A stretch of DNA of 64,000 nucleotides from assembly GCA_010645155.1 (NCBI GenBank), contig CM021318.1:8733550-8797549 (forward strand). Reading direction: 5' to 3'. Of this stretch, positions 39,242 through 54,200 are shown piece after piece. The notes below the pieces were generated by a model that worked only from the letters and a program-made list of their open reading frames with translations, was not told the DNA's origin and did no database searches. The stretch is from Tigriopus japonicus. Taxonomy: Eukaryota > Arthropoda > Copepoda > Harpacticoida > Harpacticidae. The translations under genes and the position numbers were made by a program. Each line of letters opens with the position of its first letter. Position 1 is the stretch's first letter.

Positions 39242-42200
39242 GTAAAAAGATCGATCGAATGACTTGGTTTTTCTTAAGAAACAAGTGTTGACAAAAACAA
39301 ATCCGTAAGACCAAACGAATTCGTTCTTTTTCACTGAACAAGAGTGGGAGATACATTGGAGAGAGATACCAAGAATACCAACCAAACAGGTTATGCAAAA
39401 AACTGCAAGCCAACGTAATTTTGTTAGGTTAGTTGCTTGCTGATGCACCAAGTGAACATCTACAACATACTTTAAGTGAACAATCTAGTCACCGCAGGAA
39501 TTATCTTCATTCATGAGCCAATAGTTTCAAAAGCCAAAGTTGCACCCCACCCAGGGGAGGCTCTAGTCCCAAATTGCTATGTATTCTCGATCAAAAGGTA
39601 AGAATCCGACTTCATCCTGATTTCTTGCCCCTAGAAGGTGTTTGTTCGTTTCGAAGATCCTTCGATCCTCGTGACTTAGTGCGTCAGAGCTCACGGAACC
39701 TCGCTTTCTTTCCGCCGAAATCCTCCGTAGATAGGTGACAGCCGCGTTGGGACGTAGAGGCCTTACCTGTTTTTTCCCAAGCTGTTGTTGCCTTGCCATT
39801 GGCGTCCCTTCCCACCTCAGCACCTTGGTCGACACCAGGAGGATTTGCACTTGAAATGTACCTAGAAATATGGCAAATCCGTAGGGATGAATCACAAAAA
39901 TTGAGGGTCGAAACAATGGCTCGAACCTGACTGTAGTCGATGGCTTAGGGATTAGTTGGCCAACTGGATATGATCCTCCGCTTATCACACATTCTAATGA
40001 AACTTACCACTTGAAATGAATTTAAGTGCACCTTGGCATCCCTGAAATACTGTCTCATAGAACATAACAGCTCATTATTCACTACGTGTTGAACGCAGTC
40101 AGAGGATCTTTCGTCCTTAGGTGAAAAACAATGAAAGAGAGCCTTTTAGCGCCTGTGTCCGCACATGACTTTCCGGGCATTTGAGAAGACCTTAATATCA
40201 TCTTTCAAACCAAGAGTGAATTAGTGCTTCTAAGATGCATTGGCTCAAGGAATTTCTGGCCAAGCCACCTTCTTTGGGTAAGGACATTGTTTTCAAGTTC
40301 AAACACGTGTAACCTTCGGGGCATTTTCTGAGTTGGACCAAATTGGGGCCCAAGTTTGTGGAAATGATGTGGTTCAGGATTGGAACGTTTTTTTAAGCAA
40401 AACAGATTGGGACTTCTCGATAGGTGGACAAATTAGAAATAGAGGTCTTGTCCTGGCTGAGTGCGTGTGGTTTAGCCATTTATTATCAAGTTTCTGAGTA
40501 GAACGAGGAGTAAGAAATACATGAAGCTCAGATTTGAATGCGATTTGGACAATGTGATGTACGTTAAAGCATGATGAGGGAAAGTTATTCTTGTAATCCT
40601 GACTGTCACGTTAGATTTGGATAACTGTTTTTTTGTGAACTACTTTTTACTTGGCCAATAACAGGGTGAAAAGGAAAGGAAATGGTATCAATTTTAAACT
40701 TGAAAACTATCCAATTACGCTTTTCTTCGTCACAATTGAACATTTCTGCATTTCTTGCAAAGTGCGATTGTACATTTTGATGGATTGGTAACGGCCCCCG
40801 AAGCTTCAAAATTACGGTCAAATCCGACTTCTAATAATGGTCTAACGTAATTGATAGCCATATCCAGTAAGAGTGGAATCATCAAAAGGTGTTCCTTTCG
40901 TCAAGGGGAACCTCCAATGGCAAATAAAGGCAAAAGGTGTGGTGCACCCCAGCTCCAACAGTGACTTGGTAGTTCTGAAGTCTCGATTTCAACATGAAGG
41001 AGAATCGGTGATGTTGGAAAAAGCAAAATTCTTATGTTCATTTTATGTGTCGACTCGTTCGTCACCAAGACCCTGACGGTTGGCACAATTTTGAATGATG
41101 AAGTGAAAGGTGACGTTCGTCCCTCCATGGAACTCCTTTGAAAAGAGATTTTGTTAATTCAATAAATAGGGCTAGACGACTACGACAACGATGATGATGA
41201 TGATGTTGTTGATAACCAAGACTCAAACCGGATATAACTCGTATCTTCATGGTCGATGAGTGTCTATTTGAATCCAGTAGCATAAAACAATTTCAGTCAA
41301 TATTTTCATAGCAAGGACATTCGCCAATCAGCCTTAAAACCATGGCACTCATGCAAGAGGATCATCATTTCATTGAGTCATCTTGCATGAAGGATAATCC
41401 GTGGATCAAGGAAATATCTAGAAGCGACCCTAAGGGGTCAATAATCTTGCTCCTCACGCCATGGTGAATCATGTCCGGCCTTTTTTCGCGCGAAATGATC
41501 TCGAGGAAGCCTCAAGAGAAGGAGCATATCACTATTCCTCATCTCCTCAGGGTAACATACCTTTCCAAACTTAGGCCCGAAGTGTTCTCGAGGGTCGACA
41601 AAGGTTCTTTTTGTCCTACAAGTGGCATTACCTCGTGAGAAATGCATTGTGATACGGAGAATCAAGGCTGAGCTGAGTGCCTCAAAGATACGAATATGAG
41701 TCAAGGTTGGCTTTGTGGTGTGTCTGAAGGTCTTCTTCCTCTACTAAGGAAGCCAATTTATTCCCGCTCAACCCCACAATGATGGATCGGTTTGATCGAT
41801 AGTTTCCATAATACGCAAGGCCATCCATCCATTCACCTACCTACCAACCAACCTAACTACCTACCTACGCCAACTCTCTGGCCGTTCCAAATCCTTAGTC
41901 AGGGTGTCATGGCAAAGTCAGAGCTTCCATTTGTAACTGGAATCTGCTCTGTTTCACTTCTGTTCCACTTTGTGCCCTGTTGAGCAACTAGGGTGCTACG
42001 AACATACCGTCTCGAAACTCGCGGTTACTAGTTGTGTATTGTACCTTGGGAGTCTAAAAAAAGCAGGAAGGAACGGGAAAGGGGACGCTTTTGTGCGTTT
42101 TCTTACCTCCTGCTTCATTTGTTATCAAGTTGATATCAAATGACTTTCTGCCTTCGAGAGTCTTGGAGCTCGGAATTTGCATTGTCGAGTGGAAAGCGGT

Positions 42201-45200
42201 GCGAAAAGGCGTGAAAATCTGTAAGATCCCAAGAAGTCATGGGCGTCTTGCAGCCCGATCGTTACTTAGAGAGGACATTGCCCCAACAGAGACAATTGGT
42301 GGCTCCTTCATTTGAAAGATACTCCAAAGGGAGGCGACGAATGTCCAGATATAGCCGTGGAACCTTGTGTTTATTACGGTGCAGCCAAAAGGTGTTCCCA
42401 TTTGATTTGTGGGGTAAGCCTGGGTGGCGGCGTGACTGTGACTAAATGGCAAATCCGGTCACAATAATCGATCTAAATGGGATGATTCAAACGTTGGTTT
42501 ACCTCTCCATTCCAGAGTCACAACGTGATATTATCGCCAATGACAGTGTATACAATAGCAGATTCAATTATGCGGTAAGTGTGACGACCTTGATGTGCGA
42601 TTCGTCTCCGCTTTTGACACGGCCTTTCTTTCGATTGCAGAACAATCACATCAAGACATCCAAGTACACGTTTCTGACGTTTCTACCCCTGAATCTCTTC
42701 GAACAATTTCAAAGGCTGGCGAACTTCTATTTTATATGTCTCTTCATCCTTCAGGTAAGAACTTTTGTCCCCCCGAGTGTACTCCAAAATAACACCTCTT
42801 GAAATTGAGAAACTATTGTAGCCGAGAATCCCACTTGGTTGTCGTCGAATTGACGACGTGTTTTGAATTTCATTAAAGGCATAAACGTGAAATAATGCAT
42901 AATTCAATCTCGAACCGTGAACGAGAACGAATTGAGGCTGTACATTAGGGATGCCTTTGACGACATTGAACGGAGAGAGTCCTTTGTGGCATGTAAAAGA
43001 AAAGAGAATGATGACATGAAGTGGAGTCAAATGCATTTATCATTCTCTTTTCTGTTCGGGATGGAAATGGAAACGTGGATTCCGAAATCAGGAGTGGGAC
43101 CAGATCAAGGGTTTTCTAGGATTCGGTGGAAACCCCCTCGAGTTAGGTTTAGATTTTTGAGAGAAGTTTGAAAGTAGGAAACTTTTTTTTGAACGTGCTC
43201 CTCAAGTGTTAATTCCAAACAGGGCCCACAAGTTTAAGCCAAACACACCAAAAAGAAAGAGTTCTATATAAAAACCATTAACAAATTGAAACAACGAGAT
43301 GAAATCTCTCCTTGCGCGCACATCGACATGATGCTCAAGTGGAACAAAGGGTTCATTTGCAATTCTTCTTGTGCGCCAGTTTTCCTTTCGCACTCGACGA
43401 TTCGCTCAAGGCAGAAAGAACGCCTTTCACAGTCGAAATGATTGAAAGTATCCCCCGATATAACGATGATCTCGATGCATTTTGATGCACTTTGGTTCTG
43501 CCTTCATGAACACCATTTCCTCCTTCGGCCATTTCAGCTCATTCCTGTGATATCGTCTCTTACCCCAGTGACCACAGCTGTACCTTTAATCGGGGTGCTC
43601 TCCATAACGGCCATTAAGGATGCCTACGACGATGTGGTACGTTGGAATTATCTTCCCCTCGTTTCGTGTTTTCTGTTTTAGAGAGCCTCTTCGTAATCAC
43701 CAAGGTCTTCTTCGTACAAGGTCTTGGCAGTTTTCATCAGGGGGGCCCTTTATGATCTTTATCCTCTTTCTCCGCAGCAGCGACATCGGACGGACAACCA
43801 AGTCAATAATCGAAGGTCCAAGGTCCTTCGAAAAGGTTGTTTGGTGGAGGAAAAATGGCATCGAGTTCAGGCGAGTGGTGATCACTTCTGATCTTCCAAT
43901 GGCGAACAAAGCTTTGATTTCTCATTCTATTATTCTCACACAGGTTGGCGACGTTATTCGAATGGAGAACAATCAGTTCGTGGCAGCCGATATCCTTCTC
44001 CTTTCGTCGCACAATCCCAATGGTTTGTGCTACATCGAAACCGCCGAATTGGACGGGTAGGAAAGAACGAGAGGTTCTTAACCATTGAGGGCAAATTTCC
44101 GAGAACAAAAAAATAATTTGTGCACTAGACTGTTACTTTTAGAGTGAGATATACCAAGAATAGCTGAGGTTCGGATCTAAGACAGAGACCATTGACATTA
44201 CAAAAGAACCAATCTTGTTTACAACGGAACTTATTGCCTTTTGATGTCGAAGGTTATAAATCAGGGTCGTTAACAATCAAGCCAATTGCTACGTTTTCCT
44301 CAGTCTATCAGAAATCAATTTTCCCCCAAGCCTATCCAATAGTCTTTTGAACGGACGTAAATTTTCAAACTTTTGCTCAGGATTTATAGAATTCTGACAA
44401 CTTCTTCTCCAAGACGTTTTTCCTGGTTCTACCTTTAACACCTTGCAGATCCCATCTTTCTTACATTTGTGCATAAATAGAAGTTGTATGTACCGAAGGT
44501 CTCGACCTCATTTGAATATGAATCCATTCAGGAAAAGGCCCTCTGAAAATACAACCAATACATAAGCAATGACAAGGAGATCTTACGTAACTCATTTTCA
44601 GAGAGACCAATCTCAAAGCCCGCCAATCTGAGGAGCTGACCAATCAGTTGGGGCAAAACGAGAACGCCCTGAGCCAGTTCAATGGGCATATCGTGTGTGA
44701 GGCGCCCAACAATAACCTCTCCAGGTTCGAGGGGACCCTCAGTTGGGAGGGTCAGAACTTCCCGGTGGATAATGACAACATTCTCCTTCGTGGAGCAGTT
44801 CTACGAAACACCCTGTGGTGCTATGGCGTCGTCATCTTCGCTGGAAGAGACACGAAGCTCATGCAGAATTCGGGCAAAACAAAGTTCAAACGAACTAGTA
44901 TCGACAGATTGTTGAACTTTATCATTCTTGGGGTAAGCCTTACCACGATTGGAGAAGCTCACAAGTTTATTTAGGCCGATATTTGGGAGATGAATAAGGA
45001 TGTTTGTCTTGTATTGTAGATCGTGTTTTTCCTGGTGTGCATGTGCCTGTTCTGCACCATCGCCTCAGCCGTTTGGGAGACTCTCACCGGACAGCAATTC
45101 CAAGTAAGTCCTTGTCCTTGATATGTGTAACGATTCTGCCCAATCCTTTCAAGTGCAATTCGCAATCGGGGAAAGTTCTCGGCGAGCAAATCCTATCTGG

Positions 45201-48200
45201 ATTGCGTGGTGAACGTAAATGCGAGAGTTCAGTGTTCCACCATAATTTGTTCCCCCTATTGGGGCAGGGGCAGCTCAGCCAAGAAAACCAATGGTAGTCA
45301 CTCAATTTGCTGAAGCAGGGCCCTTTGTCTTCTGGTTTTTTTCCGATCCGAGCTCGAGAGTGTTGTGGGCTCGTGAAAAAGAAGACGAAGAAGCAACCAG
45401 ATGGTTTCGTATTCCTCTCGTTATTTGCATACCCCCAGATTTGGCCCCCGGAAACCAGAACGGCCCTTCGATGGGCCATCCTCTTTCTTCTCTATCTATC
45501 GTGCACACTTCATCTACCCACTGAGTCTGTAGATCCCTTGGGCGACTGTAATATTGAGATGCAAAGTGGAGCACGAAAAACTCTCTTAAACGAAGACTAT
45601 TCTGTCTGAGCACTCGTGCGCCTCTCATCTCAGACCATCATTTATCCAAACCCCGTTGAAAACCCAAACTCGGACTTCAAACATAATGAAATGAAGTTAA
45701 TATATATTTTTTTAAATATGTTCCTTATTTAAACCTTATGTTACTCTCAAGAATTTCAGATGGCACTTATCATGAATCGACAAAGATTTCCGACATCAGA
45801 CTTTGCCTGGTGTTTGAACCAGGAAAATAAGAGTTTTGGTTCTTCAGCGGGGTCTGGAAAACAACATGATTAATGCCGCTTTTGATAATCTGCTTAGGAT
45901 AAAAGTCCAACCGTGACGGACTGTTTCATCTTGGTTTGTATCTTCCCGCAAAGAGGAAAAACTGCCGTACAAATTGTCTCCTAATAGGCAGAGATCACGA
46001 TGAATCCGATTGCCAAGGCCTCTCAGCATGAATCGCTCTCCTCTCACTTGTTCCAGATTTATTTACCTTGGGACTCCATAATCCCAACGGAGCCCATAAG
46101 TGGAGCCACTCTGATCTCATTCCTGGTGTTCTTTTCGTACGCCATAGTCCTCAACACGGTGGTTCCAATCTCTCTTTATGTCAGGTAAAGCTTTTGTCAT
46201 GTCCACGGGCTGAATGGAACAAATCTTGCTTTATCTCTTCTTTTTACCTTGGAGGTGGGATAAAGAGTCTCGTACTTTATAACCTAAGCCCTGGCTCTCC
46301 GGTCAATACGGGGTCTGCTTCCAATATTTTCATTTCATCAACTCGGAATGTTTTCCAAAGATGGCTCTCTACATTAAACAACATCTATGTAGGTGGAAAT
46401 GACCATTTCCTCTCAATATTGCAGCGTGGAAGTGATCCGATTGGCCATGAGCTTCTTGATTGGCTGGGACTTGAATATGTATTATGCCAAGACCGACACC
46501 CCTGCCCGGGCTCGAACAACGACCCTCAATGAGGAGCTCGGACAAATCGAATACATATTTTCGGACAAAACGGGAACCCTCACTCAGGTATGATGAATAA
46601 ATAGGGAGTAGAATTCTCATGCATGGAGTACAAATTCCTAGACCTGAGGATGTATGCTCAATTCTACGCCACGCTCTTATCTGAGGAAACGCCAAATGCT
46701 TTAGCTCTAAGTACAATTCTGGCCCCTGGAGTGCCTTTTTTCTGTTTGACCAATTTGAAAGACGAAGGAAAAATACACATTGCCCATCCTCTCCGATACT
46801 GCAACACAGCAATGAGTTACTTATACATTCCTTGGCCATGGTACAAATCAAGACGCAGAACGGTGAAATCCCTATTTTTGTTCTGGATTCTCTCGTGTCA
46901 AACTAGAGATGAACGACACGATTTTTTCCCTCTGATTCGTAGTAAGGGAACATGAACAGGGATCAAATTCCTTCCGAATTCCAGCTGGAGTCCTGATCTC
47001 GTGGGATATTAGGAAATGTTGCCAAATATCGGCCAAATATCGTAGTACAAATTTTGCTTCTTTTTATTTCTTCATTAGAACATCATGACCTTCAATAAAT
47101 GCACTGTTCGTGGTGTTTGCTATGGCGATGTCATCAACGAAACAGAGCAAGATGTGGATCCCGAAGAGGTAAGATTTGAACCATTTCATGTTACATATCT
47201 TTAAATACCGTAAATATTAGACGCTACTATTAGGTGAATAATCCTAACTAGGCTGTTGTAAAGTCCAAGTCCGTGTTTTCATTCCCGTAATAATTGAACC
47301 TTTGTGCCTTTTTTGACGACTAAATAGATTACCGTGAGCCAACTGACCAAAATAATGGTAAGCTCTTACATGGCTTGTGTAATAACTCGAGTAGCCAACA
47401 ACATCAACAACAGACCCAAACCATCCGAGCACGTACTCTACGTTTCTTACACATATGATCGGTTGATTCCCCTTTATCCCACACCCCTTGACCTTGAGTG
47501 TGTCTATCTCAATGTAGAAAACAATGACAATCACCACAACGACCAAAGCACGGCATTCTTTGCTCATACTCCTTATCACCACACTCCTCCCAATATTTGA
47601 TTAGGATGAAACCACTGTCCATTTGGAGCGAGAGGAGCCCTCGTTTGCACTCATCACCGACATTTTTAGCCGATTCCTCATTCGCGAGGCCACTTCCCAA
47701 GTCCAAGGCGTTGATTATCAACTGCCCAACCCCAATGATGAGATGCCCCAAATTGCGACCATATCGGCAAATGGAAGTCTGGGTGCGCGTCCCAAATCTC
47801 AACAACAGGCCAAGCCCAAAAGTTCCAATTTAAAAACGCCCAATTCGGCTCCTCTCCCAAAAGTAATTCTTAATTTCAAGCATGCGTTAAATAGCTTTTG
47901 TTCCTCATTTGAAAGGAGATCCTTGACTTGAATCTAACATAAACACGGTTGAGGCACAATTTAACAGTGTAGATACTGTGCTGTGCGTAGAGCTCTAATA
48001 CGTGAATTTTAACAAAAGTAGTCTTAAAGTAAATTTGAAATCCCTGCAGTTCTGTAGCTCATCCACGAAATATTAAATTACTCGCTCTCTCTGAGACGAA
48101 AGTCACTTGGGGACAAGAAAACCTCATCAAAAGGATGGTACCTGTGAAAAAAGTGCCTTTTTGTGTCGTGCATTGTACCTTTGTGCTAACCCACAAAATG

Positions 48201-51200
48201 GCGTAATTTTGTTTTGTTGAAATCGGTTTGCATTCAGGGTGACGGTTCTGGATCAGTTTTTCCTCCTTTCTTTCATGTTTTCGTGAAAAATAGAAGAAGG
48301 GAAGTTTCGAACTCCTTTCAAAGTTGAACTTGCTTTGGGCGCATTTGGTTGATTTGGTTGAAGATGTACATAGCTTTTTTGTGAGGGAAGATGTTACTAA
48401 TGGTTATTCGACTCTGTAAATACTTTGACGGGACGAGTGTTTGCACTACTCAAGACGTAGTATTTGTTGATTTTGCTTCATTGCATGGCATGTGTGTTGG
48501 CGTTTTCGTTTTTCTCCTAAATGTTGCCAAGGTTAAAGGTCAATTAAATTGGAAATGTCGAGAGTAAGTCTAAAAAAACCTGCGACAGTCACATCTGCCA
48601 TCATTGATCTTTCCGCCGTGACAATAAGCCCATTAATTCTCGCTTTTCTTTCTTTCTTCCCCACCCCACATACTCACCGGTAGAAAGAGAAAAAGGTCGA
48701 TTTCTCTGCCAATCCAATGTCTGAGTCCACGTTTGACTTTTATGACCAAAGCCTGTTGGATGCCGTGGGCTCAAATTCGGATGTGGACGAGTTCTTCCGA
48801 TGTTTGGCCATTTGTCACACAGTGATGCCCGCAGAGAAAGATGGTGAGTCCAATTGAGCGGTCCATTCATTTTTACCCTTAAAAGCCGAGTCGGTCGAAA
48901 GTCGACAAATCATTCCAAAGCTTCTCGGTTGAACCTCAAACTCGCTTGGCCTACGAAGTTGCTCGTGCTACTTACTATTGGCACTTTGTGAGAGAAAGAG
49001 AGGTGATTTGAGAGTTGATGAGGCTTTCTCCCTGTGGAGTTCAAAGACACTTCAACTGTAATCAAAGACCTCTTTCCCACTGGCTTCTTGCCTTCCGCAG
49101 AGCTAATTCTGGGCTGAATTGTGGGGTCTTCTTCTTTTCAGGGAAATTGGAATATCAAGCTCAATCGCCTGATGAAAATGCTCTGGTCTCAGCGGCCAGA
49201 AACTTTGGGTTCGTGTTCTTGCAACGATCTCCAAGAAGTGTAACAATTTCATGCAATGGCAAGGTGAGCTGCAAAGTTTTTGACGACCTCAAATTCACTT
49301 TCACGTGTGATGGTCAAATAATAATTGTTCGATTCCATGCCATTTCAGGAGGAAGTTTACGAGGTTTTATGTATCCTCGATTTCAATAATGTCAGGAAAC
49401 GCATGTCTGTGATAGTGCGAAGAGACAACCGCATCAAATTGTACTGCAAAGGTAAGTAATAGAAACCCTTTCCTCCGCTCTCGATTGAATGCTTTTTCGC
49501 GCACGGAATCCTTGATCAAGTCTCGTATTTCCGCTTTCAGGGGCCGATACGGTTGTATTTCAAAGGCTCAAGGAAGGTCACGATGACGAGGTCAAGGCCA
49601 AGGTTCAGGACCATCTTGATGTAAGTTAGCTCAACCATTTCGGCGAAACGAGTTGTATTCTAAAATGGAAAAGACATGAAAAGTTTTTGGGAAATCTGAG
49701 CATCCTAGGTTTGTGAACACATGACCCGGAAAACAGAGCCTAGCCAACAAGCTGATCCCAGGATTTGCGAGAAGAAGACCATTTGTTGGCTCTATCCAGG
49801 AATAACCAGCAGACATCGTTTAGGGAGTAAAAGGGGGACGAGAGCTTCTCGCTCGTGTTCCATTGGTCGATGGAATTATTGGATTAGGGAACTTTCATAC
49901 CAAAGAACTTGCAATAAGTGGAAAAGACGAGCCACCACGAGGACGCGATGAGAGGGGCATGATTTTCAGATGGGGGCGGAAAACTTTTTTTTCTATTAGA
50001 CGTCACCCAGGATTTGAGTGCATGTCGTTTTCAAGTGATCTATATGCAAAGTGCTGTGTCACGAAAGTCTGCACTTTGTCAAAGCTCGGGATTGCGGATA
50101 AATGCAAATCCAGCACGGATTGAGCAATGGGGGGGCTGCTCAGTTTGATTAAGGATGAGTAATCCCAGAAGGCCTTGGAAAGTTATTTCTTGCAATCTGC
50201 GCACAAGGGTCTTTCGTGCTAAGGGAGTTTTAGTGATTGTGACATGATCATGTTTCTGCCAGGGTGCTAATCGCCTTTATTTCGTTGACCGAGTTGTAAA
50301 TCACTATAAATACAACACTTTTAAGGTTCTTTCATGTCAACTTCGTAATCCCATTGACTGTCTTTGTTGAAGGAAGACTTTGATAAGGCTACCATTTCAG
50401 ATTGTGGAACAGATCACTGTGGGATGAATCAGGGACTCTGTGGGGGACGAGATGATCCCTTTGATCTGTTCTTTAAGAAAGAGTGAAGATAAATATTTGT
50501 GTTGTTCTCCAGACTTCCTCTTGGGTACATTTCTGGAATCGAGCCACCCATGGCCATACCGTTGCTCATATTTGTGCTCATCTATGATAAATGACTTGAT
50601 CACCATTTTCGATTTTCGGGAGGGGGAACATGTTGATTGAATGGTCTTGTCGTCAGATTTGTCTGCTAGAGATCTAATACAGCCGAGGTTTATTAAGGAG
50701 GTGTACTGCATTTTTTTTAAATTCTATTTATGTGACTACTTGAACTTGAATTATCCTTATTTGGTCTCCCAATCTTGCATCTTTGGAAACGAAATTTTAA
50801 TTTGGTACCCTTTCAATTAGGTTCGAGATGAAAAGAATGTTCTTTGGAATTAGTACTCGCCTCTACATCAACACCCGAGCAATGGAAGTACAAAAAAAAC
50901 ATGTTGAATAGAGAGTACACTATAGTAGGAGTGACTTCTGAGCTTTTGGTTTCTGGATGACGTAATATCTTATCTAAACATTGCTCAGTAGATGGAAAGC
51001 GCCAAGAAGCCAACCAACTCGCCCAGATGGTTGCGGGAACGTACCAGAGTGAGAAATGATGTGGAGATAGGCATGAGCAAACACCAATATTGCCTCCAAC
51101 CCATAATTATGGCCCGAGGTCCCTTTCCCCGATCCCCTTTCGACGTTTTTCCTCTAGGATCACTACCAAAGTTTTTTTTTTCTTCCCAACCTTAAGCGAG

Positions 51201-54200
51201 CATTGTCTAGTCTGTTTGGATGCTTTAAGACACAACTTGATATTCCGTGGGAAACTGGCTCAGCTTGTACATGATTAATTAATTGTTTTCGCCCCTCTCG
51301 TTCCCACTTCCCAACTTCTCATCTCGCAAGAAAGTGTACCATTATTTCAGACCTATCCCGACCACATTAAGGCGAAATTGTTTTAATGCAAACCACGAGA
51401 AGTTCTGGTCTTGGCGGCTTGATTTTTATCACTTTGTCCTTATACTACGGGGTCCAAAGGACCGAGGGAGAAAACTTTACATGCCCAAGTTTTTCCACTA
51501 ATCTTACCCAAAGAAAAAGAAGAAATGGAGGGGCACTGTAATAAATTTGGAGGTGAACGTGAATCTTCCAACTAACAGGTCATTTAAACACATGCCATGA
51601 GCTAGTGAACAGTGTTAGTGTCCTCCTAAAGATGACCACATTGATATTCTTAAGACGGAGATGTGAATAAATTCGATATGCAGGAAGTGTTCTCTCTTGT
51701 TCCAGAAATTTGCGTCTGAGGGGTTGCGAACCCTGGTTTTGGGCGTCAAAGACCTAAGTGCTCAGCAATTTGAGGATTGGAAGGCTTCTCACCACGAAGC
51801 TGCCATTGCCTTGGATAATCGGGAAGAAAAGTTGGATGCTATCTATAATGAGATCGAGAAGGACCTCAAAGTACTTGGCGCCACGGCCATCGAAGATAAG
51901 CTACAAGTGAGTCAAGCATCATTAATCATCGAGCCAAAGCTTCCGGCAATCATCATCATCGGGATTTTTTTGGAAAGGGAACTTGGCTTTTTGTGCATTC
52001 TAGTACGGGATTAAGTTGGATAGAAACCTGAGGTCCCTTGGTTTGTTATCCCCAGCTAACTTAGTCTTGGTGTTTGTTTTTCATTTGATGACATTATTCT
52101 TGACATTCTTAACTATTGGGATGTTATGTGGGGGTTTCTTGTTAATATCTTAGAGGATGAGTTTCTTTTAGTGTTTGTCTTATCTATTCAATGAACATAG
52201 TGTGACCCCATAGTTTTTAGTATTGCTCTTCAAAACCATTTTTTGTGCAATGTCCATCATTTAGCAGTCTAAAAGCCAAATTTCTTTTCGTACTGATAAG
52301 CTTGTCCCATTTTGGAGACAAGCTCTTGCTCATGCAGCTAAAAGAATATGAAAGATCGTCTCATTGCATGTTTGCAGAATTACATTTCCACGTAAAAAAC
52401 GACCTCTCATTTCCATATCAAAGAGTAACAAAATGTCGCAAAAACGGGAGACAAAGTTGTCCGTATTCCTTTGCCTTTTGGCGCATGCACTTGCACCCAT
52501 TTTTTTTTTGTAACAAGCAAGCCTCAAAATTTCCACTCCACCGAAAGTTTTCCATCTCGGCAAGTATTCAGAAGAGTATTTCATGGTCCTGTGCACTTAA
52601 GCAAAGGTGATACGGATAATTCGTCTCGGGTGGTTGGCTTCATTTTCCCGTCTTCCTTCGGACTTTGCTTTGCCTGGTCGAATTTCAAAGGAGGAAAATG
52701 AGCCTTATGTGAGGAACAAAAGACACAGCCTCACTCGTTCAGCTCATCGTCACTTTGAAGCTTGAAGGCCACTCGGAAACCAGAGTTATTCCTGTCGTCT
52801 TTTTCCCGCAGGATGGAGTACCAGAAACCATTGCCAATTTAGCCTTGGCAGGAATCAAACTCTGGGTCTTGACAGGCGATAAACAAGAGACGGCCATCAA
52901 TATCGGCTACTCGTGTCATTTACTCACCGATGATCTCATGGAGGATCCGTTCATCATTGACGGCGAAAACTTTGATGTAAGCTCGATTTTACTTTTCTTC
53001 TACTGGATACACCGACAGCGCATGTCGAAAAATGGCATTCAAAACATATTTGATAAACCCTCTTAACAATTTCCACATCAAGGATTCGTTTGGGTCGGTC
53101 AACGTTCAACCAGACTTTATACATTTTTCTAGGAGGTCCAACTTCAACTAGTCACTCACCGGAATACCATTCAGAACATTACGAGTCAATACCAAAGAAG
53201 TCGAGATTCCCTGTCCATGTTGACGTTAAGCGAGACCTATTCCGAGAGCGACGACGTGGATCCGAGTTCCTACGTGGATGAATCGGGTAGATCAGGGTTT
53301 GCTCTGGTCATCAATGGACATTCCTTAGTGTACGCCCTCTCCGAGGAGCTGGAGCTCCTTTTCCTAGGCGTGGCCGAGAAATGCAACGGTGAGTTCGAAC
53401 AAAACAATCGACCACGTGGTCAGCTTAATAGGCAAAAATTGGGCGGGAGATTCAAAAGCGAACCACCAAATGCACTTCAATGTGCTTGGATGGGTCTCCC
53501 TACGAGGGTAATATTGTCCGGTAGACCGTGAAGTTCGAGGCAAGAGCCAAATCTGGGATGTACGAGGACAAGGTCGAAGACGGTTGTTTGGGTGTGTAGT
53601 GGTTGGAGGGTATTTCTTCGACCTAGCTTTACGCACCAGTATTCGTTCTCTCTCAATCACTGCCTGTCTTGAGACTTGTCAGGATTTGAACAAGAACACT
53701 CACTAGCTCCCTTTTCCCGGAGAGACGATAGCATCACACTCAAAGATACTGCTCGAGTGAGTGTGTGTCTTTCTGGGTAAGATCAGGCGCGTATGTAGGC
53801 TATTTATAATATCTAACCTAGCAAGGAAGCTTTTAGCACGGAGTGCACACACTTTGTTGTGCATATCTTCCTCTTTTTTCCCGTAAGTGGGAACTAACAA
53901 ATTGTTCCAATACGAGTTACTTGACGTTTTTGCTCGTGTTCTTTAGGTTAAATGGCTTCCGCGTTTTTTGGGGGAACTGTGTTCCCACATTTACAATTGA
54001 TGGTGCTCCATGATCTGCAGGATCCATATTTTCATTTCCTTTGGGTCTTTAATTTCCAGCTGTGATATGTTGTCGGGTGACGCCCCTGCAAAAAGCCATG
54101 GTAGTGGAGTTGGTGAAAAAGTACAAAAAGGCCGTGACCTTGGCCATTGGCGATGGCGCCAATGATGTGTCAATGATCAAGAGTGAGTACACGGCTACAA

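Noticed and set aside
39563..39988. Minus-strand 141-codon frame and a possible tRNA B box (GGTTCGAGCC on the minus strand near 39925)
   Set aside because: No domain is recognisable. The B box lacks the usual final TCC and no A box or cloverleaf fits, so neither a gene nor a tRNA is supported.
43871..43880. GT donors shortly after the end of exon 5 (at 43875 and 43878)
   Set aside because: Using either adds 4 or 7 bases and breaks the frame into the conserved VGDVI block. The GC donor is the only one that keeps the protein intact.
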